From positions 1-36,951 of the forward strand of contig CAKQGY010000011.1 in NCBI GenBank assembly GCA_934234055.1: a DNA stretch of 36,951 nt. Direction: 5' to 3'. Origin of the DNA: an uncultured Alphaproteobacteria bacterium (GTDB taxonomy: Bacteria > Pseudomonadota > Alphaproteobacteria > CAAHEQ01 > UBA3637). The notes below the pieces were generated by a model. That model made no database searches, was not told the DNA's origin, and saw nothing but the letters and a program-made list of their open reading frames with translations. The stretch's first letter is position 1, and each line of letters starts with the position of its first letter. Shown piece by piece: positions 1-7,466 of the stretch. Position numbers and translations under genes: made by a program.

Positions 1-2
1 CC

Positions 3-80
3 GTCGGAAATAACGCTGATTCATATTGTGCCGGCGACAAAATGATTTTTTTCTTGACAACGAAGGGGAAAGGGTGGTAA
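3..80 (+). CDS. possible 3' end of an upstream gene (partial)
   Basis: Frame 3 is open from the window edge to a TAA at 78-80 and reads as a short tail containing SYCAGDKMIFFLTTKGKGW. It has one cysteine and ends a few bases before the next gene's leader, as expected for a tandem array of prepilin-like genes. Only 25 residues are visible and frame 1 is also open for 14 codons, so the call rests on frame length alone. The candidate promoter at 54-83 would lie inside its end. Confidence 0.3.
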   Translation, partial: VGNNADSYCAGDKMIFFLTTKGKGW

Positions 81-83
81 AAA
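54..83 (+). promoter_or_regulatory. candidate sigma70 promoter of the cysteine-rich prepilin gene
   Basis: TTGACA at 54-59, an 18-nt spacer and a weak -10 TAAAAA at 78-83. It lies about 45 nt before the proposed start at 127. The homologous leader at the right end of the window has a comparable promoter (TTGACT-N17-TAAATA). Confidence 0.4.
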
Positions 84-126
84 CAGAATGATATTGAATT
101 TAACTTTTTACAAAAGAGAGCCGAAC

Positions 127-215
127 ATGAAATTTTCCTACAATACCCCCCCCCCCCCCGTATGTGTGAATAACCCTTGTTTTTCAAGGAGTTATTGGCG
201 GTTTTTAAAGCGATT
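127..215 (+). repeat. leader repeat, copy 1 (partner at 36854-36940)
   Basis: The stretch after ATG 127 matches the window's right end: start codon, TTTTC, AATA plus poly-C, GTATGTGTGAATAAC, then a diverging part that keeps GAGTTAT and TTTTTAAA. Encoded residues shared by both are FS-NTPPPPVCVNN, SY and FL. The poly-C and the 15 bases after it are the best conserved part. Confidence 0.75.
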
Positions 216-2073
216 TTCAGAGGGCTTTGGTCGGCACCCCGGAGGGCGGGGCGCGGAGTCGTATCGGACGAAAGAACGGATGGCGGCAGGGTTCGGAAGT
301 GAATTGGGGCGATCCTTGGTGGAAATGCTGGGCACCCTGGCCATTATGGGTATCCTGACCATCGGGGGGATTGCCGGATTTAATTATGCTATGAATAAGC
401 AAAGGGCTAATGCCACGGTAAATTATGTGAATCAGTTGGCTGTCCTGGGCACGGGGCAAATGTTGGCGGGGCACAAGCCCTCTATGGTGGATTATCCCAA
501 GCAAACGCCCAGCGGGTATCCGGCGGATATCACCACCGAGGACGGAAAAGATAACCTGTTCTATATAGAAATCGATGAAGTCCCGACTGCGGTATGTGAG
601 GAACTCTTTTCACGCCAATCCGGCTGGAAAATGGTCAATGATATTGGCTTTATCAGTGTGGGAGAAGAAAATATCGGGGCGTGCTCGGACAAAGAAAAAG
701 TCGGTATGTGGTTTGAAATTAAAGCCACGGCGGACAAAGACCCCGAACCGCCCTTCCACTGTAAAAATGATCAGGACTGCTATAACGAAAAAGGCGCAAA
801 TTATGTCTGCAATATCCCGCGAGGTGTTTGTGAACTATCCTGTCCGGCGGGGCAAATCTTTACCGGCGGATCGTGCCAAAGCCTGCGCTGCGAACGTGAT
901 TCTAGTGCTTTTTTTACATGCTATCTAAACAACAAAATATGCGCCAGACGGTGCACTGTCTCTGATCCGACAGACGCCGGCAACTGCTGGGGTATTTGCG
1001 ATCCGGCCTACTGTTCGGGTTATGGCGAATGGCAGAAAACCACAATGAACCGGTCCGGTTTCGGGTGTCTGGATAAGTCATCAGGGCTTTACTGTTCCAC
1101 TTTCAGCAGCGAGGGCTGGTATTGTGCCAGTTCCGATAATCCGACACAAGAATGTTGTATCGGAAAGTCGTTTGGTTCTTGTGATAAAGGTATCTGCGAT
1201 CAGCAGATGTGTGTGTATGTCGGCGGCACCTTTCAGGGATACCTTTCCAATTATGGTTATTGCAAAGTGACCAAAAACAATTATACGGCCTATTGCACCG
1301 TCTGGGATCACCAATGGATGTGCAATTATTCCAATCTGAAAGGATTTACCGGCGATAAAAATTATTCGGCAGCCTGTGGTATATGCTCGGAGTATGACCT
1401 GAGCAACGGCGACTGTGGCAACTGCTTTAACGGTATCAGGGATTGCAACTGGGGAACCTATGATTCCGCACGGGATCGGTGCGTCGGCCAGCTAAACGGC
1501 ACCACCATTTCCTGTGATTCCGCATTTAATTGTTATATAGACAATGACGACGCCAGATGCGGGCAATGCGTTAAAGGTGATCCGCGTAATTGCGAGTATG
1601 GCGTATGCGATAAAAGCATTTGCCCTGCGGACGCCGAGTTCGTTAAAGGCAGCAATTATTACACATGCCAATTCACCCGCGGAAACTATGTATTCAGTGG
1701 TCGGGCCTGGGGCGGCGTACCCTATGGTTGTTATGTAAAACCCGCAACAGGTGGCAGTTGGCAGCTGTGTGGCACGCGGTGTAATTCCGATTGCACCGGA
1801 TGTAAAAACTACAATCACCAGGCCTGTGCCACCGCGGGCAAGTGCCTGACCAACGGGGCGGCTATGGATACCGACGGCGACGGTGTGGCGGATTGCGAGT
1901 GCCCCGGACAGGCCTCTTACGGCCACTGTTGCGAAGCCGGGCACACCTATATTAACGGGGCGTGTAATCTGTATTCCTGTGGGGCGAATCAGTGTGTCTC
2001 GGCCAGCGGTATTTGTCAGAACCTGGGCAGTCAATGGATCCGCGATGAAAACGGCAACTGTAAGGCCAAATAG
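127..2073 (+). CDS. cysteine-rich prepilin-like surface/secreted protein with phase-variable leader
   Basis: The protein (648 aa from ATG 127) has a type IV prepilin processing and helix motif, GRSLVEMLGTLAIMGIL, with the expected Glu at +5 after the Gly cleavage site. A hydrophobic helix follows, then a long extracellular part from about residue 190 with roughly 55 cysteines in short CxxxC-like spacings and one Ca-binding-like DTDGDGVADCEC stretch. Ordinary pseudopilins have 120-200 residues, so this is a pilin head fused to a disulfide-rich stalk or adhesin. Start 127 is chosen because a homologous leader at 36854 begins at the same place after a strong Shine-Dalgarno; it gives an unusually long 61-residue leader. 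ATG 280 would give a normal 10-residue leader and bypass the C tract. The frame crosses 14 C at 146-159. Export by a type II secretion or type IV pilus machine is inferred; none is in the window. Confidence 0.8.
   Translation: MKFSYNTPPPPVCVNNPCFSRSYWRFLKRFSEGFGRHPGGRGAESYRTKERMAAGFGSELGRSLVEMLGTLAIMGILTIGGIAGFNYAMNKQRANATVNYVNQLAVLGTGQMLAGHKPSMVDYPKQTPSGYPADITTEDGKDNLFYIEIDEVPTAVCEELFSRQSGWKMVNDIGFISVGEENIGACSDKEKVGMWFEIKATADKDPEPPFHCKNDQDCYNEKGANYVCNIPRGVCELSCPAGQIFTGGSCQSLRCERDSSAFFTCYLNNKICARRCTVSDPTDAGNCWGICDPAYCSGYGEWQKTTMNRSGFGCLDKSSGLYCSTFSSEGWYCASSDNPTQECCIGKSFGSCDKGICDQQMCVYVGGTFQGYLSNYGYCKVTKNNYTAYCTVWDHQWMCNYSNLKGFTGDKNYSAACGICSEYDLSNGDCGNCFNGIRDCNWGTYDSARDRCVGQLNGTTISCDSAFNCYIDNDDARCGQCVKGDPRNCEYGVCDKSICPADAEFVKGSNYYTCQFTRGNYVFSGRAWGGVPYGCYVKPATGGSWQLCGTRCNSDCTGCKNYNHQACATAGKCLTNGAAMDTDGDGVADCECPGQASYGHCCEAGHTYINGACNLYSCGANQCVSASGICQNLGSQWIRDENGNCKAK
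146..159 (+). repeat. poly-C tract (14 C) inside the prepilin leader
   Basis: Fourteen consecutive C follow an ACA-ATA context, immediately before GTATGTGTGAATAAC. With 14 C the frame reads PPPPVCVNN and continues into the prepilin. With 13 C it reads PPPPYV then TGA; with 15 C it reads CGT ATG TGT GAA TAA. Only one of three frames is open, as in contingency loci switched by slipped-strand mispairing. Confidence 0.75.
244..462 (+). repeat. prepilin-head repeat, copy 1 (partner at 24371-24589)
   Basis: These 219 bp match 24371-24589 with 8 mismatches (about 96%) and no gaps. They cover the basic pre-leader, ATG 280, the Gly|Arg cleavage site, the hydrophobic helix and the start of the mature domain. 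The hydrophobic helix and its flank are identical in protein sequence. Similarity stops abruptly after GGGCAAATG. Confidence 0.9.
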
Positions 2074-2091
2074 CGGCACGCTTGCCCTAAC

Positions 2092-2120
2092 AAAAAAGCG
2101 ACCATCCGGTCGCTTTTTTT
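2092..2120 (+). terminator. bidirectional Rho-independent terminator
   Basis: Perfect stem GCGACC-atcc-GGTCGC, preceded by an A run and followed by T7. It lies 19 nt past the prepilin stop and 19 nt past the stop of the convergent LuxR-type gene, so it can serve both strands. Confidence 0.9.
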
Positions 2121-2138
2121 AAAACAAGAATACAGGGG

Positions 2139-2384
2139 TTAAATAAATCCTTTTTCCTTGGCTTTCAGCAAGATCTGCACCCGGTTTTGAGCCCCAAAAG
2201 CCCGCAACAGTGCGCTGATATGCATTTTCACGGTCGGTTCGGCCACTCCCAATTTATGGGCGATTTGCTTGTTAGACAGCCCCTGCCCCAGTTGTTGCAG
2301 CACTCCCACCTGCCGTGGCGACAAGAACAAGCCGTTCCCCAAAGCATAATCTTGTTTTTGATAAGTTTGAGATACTTCTGACAT
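2139..2384 (-). CDS. stand-alone LuxR/GerE-type helix-turn-helix protein
   Basis: This 81-residue protein is almost only a LuxR-family DNA-binding domain. After about 19 residues come LSPRQVGVLQQLGQGLSNKQ and then the recognition region GVAEPTVKMHISALLRAFGA. No receiver, PAS or autoinducer domain is present, so it should bind DNA without a fused sensor (GerE-like size). It has a good Shine-Dalgarno (AAAGGGGAG) and starts 21 nt after a small helical protein gene, probably as the second gene of that operon. It converges on the prepilin gene and shares its terminator. A role in controlling the prepilin locus is conjecture from position. Confidence 0.85.
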   Translation of the reverse strand: MSEVSQTYQKQDYALGNGLFLSPRQVGVLQQLGQGLSNKQIAHKLGVAEPTVKMHISALLRAFGAQNRVQILLKAKEKGFI

Positions 2385-2405
2385 ACGACTCCCCTTTCGT
2401 TTGGT

Positions 2406-2666
2406 CTAGCCGGCCAGCTCTTTTTCCAGCATTTTAATTTTTTCTTCTTTATGCGCAATCCGACGCGAAATCAGATCAACAATCGTTTGATGATCGTTAT
2501 CTTTGGCCCAGCCTTCAATCATATATAAGGCTTTCAGTTTTTCTTTTTTTGCCTCCAAAATAAACTTCTTCATTTCTTCCGGAAACTCAGGCCACGCTTT
2601 CTTAATTTCCGATTTGAGCAATTTTTTTTCATCATCGGTCAATTTATTCATATCTGTGTTTGTCAT
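2406..2666 (-). CDS. small charged helical protein, unknown function
   Basis: I do not recognise this 86-residue protein. It is rich in Lys and Glu, has no signal peptide or membrane segment, and its C-terminal third (about residues 60-84) looks like a short coiled coil. Evidence that it is real: a strong Shine-Dalgarno (AGGAGGAAG) 5-6 nt before the ATG, an upstream TTGACA promoter, and a 21-nt gap to the LuxR-type gene behind it. It may modulate its regulator neighbour; that is only an inference from pairing. Confidence 0.7.
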   Translation of the reverse strand: MTNTDMNKLTDDEKKLLKSEIKKAWPEFPEEMKKFILEAKKEKLKALYMIEGWAKDNDHQTIVDLISRRIAHKEEKIKMLEKELAG

Positions 2667-2703
2667 TTTGTCTTCCTCCTATGGTTGTTGAAATAACATA
2701 AAA

Positions 2704-2732
2704 CAGGTATGACTTTATCCCCGATTTGTCAA
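2704..2732 (-). promoter_or_regulatory. candidate promoter of the 2666-2139 operon
   Basis: On the minus strand TTGACA (2727-2732), 17-nt spacer, TACCTG (2704-2709). The -35 is perfect, the -10 weak. The start codon at 2666 is about 37 nt downstream. Confidence 0.45.
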
Positions 2733-2748
2733 GGGTTCGCGGGTTGTT

Positions 2749-3573
2749 TTATTTCAACAACCCTTTTATTCCCCCGATTGTGCCCTTGGCCGAGTCCGAC
2801 AAACTGTCTAATCCGGTGGAGAGCAATTTTTCGGCTCCCTCTACGCCCTGCTTGGCTAAATCGGCCACCGCCCGGGCCATTGCCTTTACAGATTCGGCCG
2901 ACACCATATTCAAGATGTCCGCAACCGCTTCACCGACGGTTTTACCCTTCTTTTCCTCGCCGATGCCGGTTTTATGAATATCCGGCAATGGGATGGCGGC
3001 TGTCTTACCACCGACTCCGACAGACAAGCGCGAATCCGCAATCGTCAAGTCTTTGATAATGACTTTTTTGCCCCCGCTTGATTGCGCCGTCGACTTTTGC
3101 GCCGCCGGCTTATCCGCCTTGGCTGACGATTTGCCACCGCCCAGATAAGCATTGATATTTTGTTGCAACGCGCTGACATTACTGTCCAGGCTGTATAGAT
3201 TCTTTAATTCCGCCGACACGGCCGTTCCGGTGATTTTAACCTGCTTGACAATAATTTTGTCGCTTAGAATCGAGCGAGGCTCGAACAGCACCAACACCCG
3301 CCCCAGTTCAAAGATGTTTTGATCACTGAATCCCCGCGGGTTCCCGATTTTCAGGCCGACAACCTCCACTCGCCCGTTCAGCAATGACACGTCCACTTTA
3401 TCCACCGATGCCGTCGTTTGCGTCATCTCCGGCACAAAGCGTCCGATCCCGTATTTTACAATATCACCCAGATAGTAATAAATGCCCGCCAACGCCAAAA
3501 CCGCAATTACCACCAAACCCAGCACGCATTTAACAATCCGTTTCAGCCAAGATGTTTTTTTCTTTTTTGTCAT
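2749..3573 (-). CDS. AsmA-like single-pass envelope protein
   Basis: This 274-residue protein has a basic N-terminus, one membrane helix at about residues 15-33, and then a region resembling the N-terminal part of AsmA-family proteins (SLLNGRVEVVGLKIGNPRGF, then VLFEPRSILSDKIIVKQVKI). A low-complexity Ala/Ser/Lys linker (about 146-168) separates a second strand-rich piece (KKVIIKDLTIADSRLSV) from an amphipathic helical tail. AsmA-like proteins sit in the inner membrane, face the periplasm and influence lipid or outer-membrane homeostasis. This one is much shorter than E. coli AsmA (about 617 aa). Start is supported by AAAGGA 9 nt upstream. It follows the U32 gene on the same strand with a 42-nt gap, so co-transcription is possible. 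The function is a family-level guess. Confidence 0.6.
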   Translation of the reverse strand: MTKKKKTSWLKRIVKCVLGLVVIAVLALAGIYYYLGDIVKYGIGRFVPEMTQTTASVDKVDVSLLNGRVEVVGLKIGNPRGFSDQNIFELGRVLVLFEPRSILSDKIIVKQVKITGTAVSAELKNLYSLDSNVSALQQNINAYLGGGKSSAKADKPAAQKSTAQSSGGKKVIIKDLTIADSRLSVGVGGKTAAIPLPDIHKTGIGEEKKGKTVGEAVADILNMVSAESVKAMARAVADLAKQGVEGAEKLLSTGLDSLSDSAKGTIGGIKGLLK

Positions 3574-3615
3574 AATGTTATCCTTTCTTTTTTAGAGAGT
3601 ATAAGTTCTTTTTTA

Positions 3616-5874
3616 CTATTTTGCAAACTGTTTTTCAAAGTTGCCGCTGCTTGTTTGCGGTAGTTTTTGACCGGCTTTTAAACGCGACAAAATATCTGCC
3701 GCTTGCTCGAACGTATAACGCCGACGACAAAAATCCACACGGTATCCCCACGCCGGAATTGTCAGGCCCACGGGCGGCACGGCAAAGGCACGCTTGGCAA
3801 TAACGGCGGTTTGGCAATTTTCAGAAATCAGTAAATACTGAGCCTTGTCCGACGACAGTTCGGTTTCCAATCGTCCTTTGGGACAAACACGACAATCATT
3901 TTCCCGCACGCAGTTATCCGATAAAAACAGCGGAATATCCTGATACACGACCAGCACCGTCTGGGTTGTTTTTTGAGCCAATGCCCGAATGTTATCACCG
4001 GTATCTTCCACCGAGAATGCCACCCGCGTTGCCCCGGTTTCCAAGGCCTGTTCGATTGCTTGCGTGTTCATCATTGTGATTGTATTGTCCAGCGTTATTT
4101 CCGCCTCTTTGGGCAACATCGCCCACCCCGCGAGATTCCCGATCTCCCAGTGTTTATAGCCCGCCTGATACAACCGATCAACCATCCTTTGCCACGGGCC
4201 TTCGGGACGCAGCACCGCCGGTAAGGCCAGCCGCAATTTATCCTTGGGCAGCAAAGCAATCTCCGCGGGCATGGTTTGCGGCGTTGTCACAAAAATCAAC
4301 TCGTCATAACCGTCCAACTGCCGTGCCAGGGACAAGTCATCCGTCTTAATAATCCACCGAGGCTTGTTATTCCCCCGGTGCAATAACGGCGTTGCCGGCA
4401 TATCATAATCCGTTTCCAGAACCGGAATGGCCTCGTATAACCGCCGGCGCAGGTTATTCAGCACTGAAACCGGCACGAACAAAGCCCGCGGATTATGCAC
4501 CCGCAGTTCCTTCAATTCAAATACCGTATCACCCGTCTTGGCAAAGGCCGATCGCACGGCCGCCTCCGTTTTATCCGGATTTTGAGCCGGATTAAACCGC
4601 CCAGCCTCGTCCACAGACACCGTATCCGTGCAAGCCATAATCCGATCCGGTTCCACAAACACATCTACCGCTATTTCCTGCCGGTTTTTATAGATTCCGG
4701 CCTTCGGTTTTTGATATGAATACGCCCCCTTTACGCGTGTAGACGATGCCAAATACACCGTCCAGCCCTTTTGGATAAAGGGGTGATGCGGCGGCAGCGC
4801 CACCGTCACGGTCTGTCCGGCCGGCACCTCATAGACTTTTTTACCGTTCACCGTCAGGTTTTCGGCCGAAAAGCCAAACGGCTTGGGTGTCCCGGGAATA
4901 TCAATCTGAATCCCGTCATAGCGCGCCACCGGCATTTGCGGCTTAAAAGTAATCGTATGGTTGAAAATCTTATCCACTGTCCCGATTTTCAAGCCCCGGT
5001 GCCCCACAAAATCCGGATCAATCACATCTTTGCGCCGGCCGTTTAAGTGCAGTTTCGTCCAGGGCCTTGCAAAGATTTGTTTCAAGTTATCCGCCAATGT
5101 CCCGTCCGATTTTCCGGTATCCAAAATCCGCCGATAATAATCCGTCACCGCACCGACATACAGGGCTGTCTTTTTACGGCCTTCAATTTTCAGCGACAAA
5201 CCCTTTAATTTCAGCACTTCTTGTTCCAAGGCCAAATCTTTCATGGAAAACGGGTGATACTGCCGGCCGTTCATTTTGAACTCGTTGCGACACGAATACA
5301 CACATCGCCCGCGGTTCGCGCTGCGCCCCGTGGTCAGGGACGAGAACAAACACAGCCCGCTGTAAGAATAGCACAACGCCCCATGCACGAACACTTCCAA
5401 TTCAATGTCCACCTCTTTTTGGATTTTTTGAATCTCGTTCAAGGTCAATTCCCGCGCCAACACAACACGACTAAATCCCAGTTTTTTCAGTGCCGACGCG
5501 CCCGCTGCATTATGCACCGCCATTTGCGTGCTGGCGTGCAGAGCCAGGTTCGGAAAAGTCGTCCGAATTAAACGTGCCACACCTAAATCCTGAACAATCA
5601 AAGCATCCACATGACACCGATCACACACCGCCAACAATTCAAACAGCAGCCCGATTTCGTCTTCCTGAATCACCGTATTCATCGTCACATAGATTTTCTT
5701 GCCCAGGTGATGCGCATAGGCCGTAATTTCATCCAATTCCTCGGGTGAAAAGTTGGTTGCTTCGGCGCGGGCCGAAAATTGACGCAAACCTAAATATACC
5801 GCGTCTGCCCCAAAATAAAGCGCGCTGTATGCAGCTTCCAAATCGCCGGCCGGCGATAACAATTCCGTTTTCAT
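3616..5874 (-). CDS. U32 family protein (RlhA/YegQ-like, collagenase-like)
   Basis: The N-terminal half is a clear peptidase-U32 domain: LLSPAGDLEAAYSALYFGAD at the start, the family signature around FVHGALCYSYSGLC, and ANRGRCVYSCR. Cysteines 168, 175, 191 and 195 match the conserved four-Cys set that binds an iron-sulfur cluster in characterised members. SMKDLALEQEV and LKIEGRKK also fit. Members act in RNA modification (RlhA makes 5-hydroxycytidine in 23S rRNA, TrhP acts on tRNA) or ubiquinone synthesis rather than proteolysis. The 752-residue length and long C-terminal extension are closest to RlhA (about 650-670 aa), but I cannot separate subfamilies with confidence. Its ATG overlaps the stop of the LD-carboxypeptidase gene by 4 nt, so the two are translationally coupled. 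Confidence 0.85.
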   Translation of the reverse strand: MKTELLSPAGDLEAAYSALYFGADAVYLGLRQFSARAEATNFSPEELDEITAYAHHLGKKIYVTMNTVIQEDEIGLLFELLAVCDRCHVDALIVQDLGVARLIRTTFPNLALHASTQMAVHNAAGASALKKLGFSRVVLARELTLNEIQKIQKEVDIELEVFVHGALCYSYSGLCLFSSLTTGRSANRGRCVYSCRNEFKMNGRQYHPFSMKDLALEQEVLKLKGLSLKIEGRKKTALYVGAVTDYYRRILDTGKSDGTLADNLKQIFARPWTKLHLNGRRKDVIDPDFVGHRGLKIGTVDKIFNHTITFKPQMPVARYDGIQIDIPGTPKPFGFSAENLTVNGKKVYEVPAGQTVTVALPPHHPFIQKGWTVYLASSTRVKGAYSYQKPKAGIYKNRQEIAVDVFVEPDRIMACTDTVSVDEAGRFNPAQNPDKTEAAVRSAFAKTGDTVFELKELRVHNPRALFVPVSVLNNLRRRLYEAIPVLETDYDMPATPLLHRGNNKPRWIIKTDDLSLARQLDGYDELIFVTTPQTMPAEIALLPKDKLRLALPAVLRPEGPWQRMVDRLYQAGYKHWEIGNLAGWAMLPKEAEITLDNTITMMNTQAIEQALETGATRVAFSVEDTGDNIRALAQKTTQTVLVVYQDIPLFLSDNCVRENDCRVCPKGRLETELSSDKAQYLLISENCQTAVIAKRAFAVPPVGLTIPAWGYRVDFCRRRYTFEQAADILSRLKAGQKLPQTSSGNFEKQFAK

Positions 5875-6740
5875 TTCATCTCCTCCAAAGTTCCTTCATT
5901 CGCATTCAGGCACACCGGTTTACCGATCGGAATCACCGTCTCCCCGTTTTTATGTCCGTATTTCAAGCCCGACACCACCGGTATTTGTAGGTTTGCCGTA
6001 TAATCGCGCAACACTTCTGCAATCGTGCCGTCCTTGCCCGACTTGGCCACACAGGTGGAAAAATCCCCCAGCACCAAGCCCGCGATTTGCGATAACACAC
6101 CCGATAATTTTAGGTGCGCCAACATTCTGTCCACCTTATAAGGCTCTTCATTAACTTCTTCTAAAATCAAAATCTTGCCGGTCATATCCGGAAAATACGG
6201 CGTTCCGATCAGCGAAGCCAAAACCACCAGGTTTCCACCGACAGACACACCTTGTGCCCGCCCGGTTTGAACTGTCTTTAATCCGATCACCCGAACGCGT
6301 TCTCCTGATACCACACGCCAAAAAGATTCACACGTGACGGGGCGCTGATCGGGCAACCAAAAAGTCGCCTGAACCCCCGAATAACCGATAATTCCCGACC
6401 GTGTATACAGAGCGGTTTGCAACGCTGTGCCGTCCGAAAAAGTAAAAAATGGTTTGCGGTGTTGACTTAAAAACGCATAATCCAGTTTATCCAAAATCCG
6501 CGGACTGCCATAACCGCCGCGCACAGTCATCACCGCGTCTACGCTGTCGTCCACAAAGGCGCGCATTATATCGGCCGCCCGATCTGCATCACAGCCGGCC
6601 AGGTATCTGTCCTTGTCCAAAGCATGACTGCCCACATGAATCTGACAGTCCCTTTCGGCGAACAAAGCGTGCAATTTTTCTAAACCGGCCGGTGTCAATT
6701 CAGATGCCGGAGAGGACGGCGCTATCAAGGCTATCTTCAT
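5871..6740 (-). CDS. ldcA: LD-carboxypeptidase (S66 family, LdcA/MccF-like)
   Basis: This cytoplasmic serine peptidase family removes the terminal D-Ala from tetrapeptides in murein recycling; MccF relatives cleave microcin C. The whole fold is visible in 289 residues: VRGGYGSPRILD (about 73-84), the nucleophile in FTFSDGTALQ (Ser102), the acidic block LILEEVNEEPYKVDRML (catalytic Glu at 194/195), and the catalytic His in LKYGHKNGE (His263). No signal peptide. Its stop overlaps the start of the U32 gene (ATGA). A GAGGG lies about 8 nt before the start. The symbol is by family; MccF-like specificity cannot be excluded. Confidence 0.85.
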   Translation of the reverse strand: MKIALIAPSSPASELTPAGLEKLHALFAERDCQIHVGSHALDKDRYLAGCDADRAADIMRAFVDDSVDAVMTVRGGYGSPRILDKLDYAFLSQHRKPFFTFSDGTALQTALYTRSGIIGYSGVQATFWLPDQRPVTCESFWRVVSGERVRVIGLKTVQTGRAQGVSVGGNLVVLASLIGTPYFPDMTGKILILEEVNEEPYKVDRMLAHLKLSGVLSQIAGLVLGDFSTCVAKSGKDGTIAEVLRDYTANLQIPVVSGLKYGHKNGETVIPIGKPVCLNANEGTLEEMK

Positions 6741-6780
6741 GGTATTTCCCTCTTCTTTTGATGATGTTGATAAAAAACTG

Positions 6781-6809
6781 TTGCCATTTTCAAAATTATC
6801 CTATAAAAT
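6781..6809 (+). promoter_or_regulatory. candidate promoter of the 6873 gene and transglycosylase
   Basis: TTGCCA (6781-6786), 17-nt spacer, TAAAAT (6804-6809), about 63 nt before the ATG at 6873. It lies between divergent genes. Confidence 0.5.
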
Positions 6810-6872
6810 AAGTGATACGGATATTTTACCCGAAACAAAAACAAAAGTCAATTCCAACCCAAGGAGGTTTTT

Positions 6873-7466
6873 ATGATTCGATTTGCTTTTATCGGTTTGG
6901 CACTGTGTTTTCTGGGGGGGGCTGCCCATGCTCAAACCGCTGATTTATTTCCGGAATTACAGGGCAAGTTTCAACAACCGGCCGCAACAAAACCGGCCAC
7001 CGTCAATGAATTAGACAGTGCGGATTTATTTCAGGCGCCTGATACACCGGTGGGGGAACCTGCGGCAAAATCACCCGCAATACCAACCAAAGCCGAACCC
7101 GTGATTCCAACGGCCGAACAAGATGAAACCGGCGAAAATAATTTGAAAGTGGAAATTCAAAATATCAATGCAACGCTGACTTTGGCGCGCAATTTCTCGT
7201 ATGGCAAGGCCGACATTGTTGTGAAAAATGAGACAAATCAACAGCTCAACCTGTTAGTGATTGATTTGACCTACGGCGAAACGACAACACAAATCACTTT
7301 CTCGAATGTGCCAAAAAAACAAGAGCAAACACAGGCATTTATGATGATCGGACCCGATTGCGATTATATGGATACCCTGCCGAAAATGGAGGTTAAAACC
7401 TGCAAATTGGGCAAGCTGTCGGATGAAGCCTGTAAGAATCGGGTGCAACTGACCCCGCTGCAATGA
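6873..7466 (+). CDS. secreted periplasmic protein of unknown function
   Basis: The protein has 197 residues with a clear Sec signal peptide: hydrophobic residues 5-17, then AHA|Q with cleavage after about residue 20. The next 70 residues are Pro/Ala-rich and probably disordered, with DLF appearing twice (ADLFPEL and ADLFQAP). A compact domain follows from about residue 90, strand-rich, with three cysteines near the C-terminus (PDCDYMDTLP, KTCKLGKLSDEACKN). I do not recognise the domain. A near-perfect Shine-Dalgarno AAGGAGG sits just before the ATG. Its TGA overlaps the ATG of the lytic transglycosylase, so it may assist or anchor that enzyme; that is inferred from coupling only. Confidence 0.75.
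   Translation: MIRFAFIGLALCFLGGAAHAQTADLFPELQGKFQQPAATKPATVNELDSADLFQAPDTPVGEPAAKSPAIPTKAEPVIPTAEQDETGENNLKVEIQNINATLTLARNFSYGKADIVVKNETNQQLNLLVIDLTYGETTTQITFSNVPKKQEQTQAFMMIGPDCDYMDTLPKMEVKTCKLGKLSDEACKNRVQLTPLQ

Noticed and set aside
1492..2079. Long minus-strand ORF (195 codons) opposite the prepilin gene
   Set aside because: It mirrors the cysteine-rich gene codon by codon, with no ribosome site and no recognisable protein. It is a shadow.
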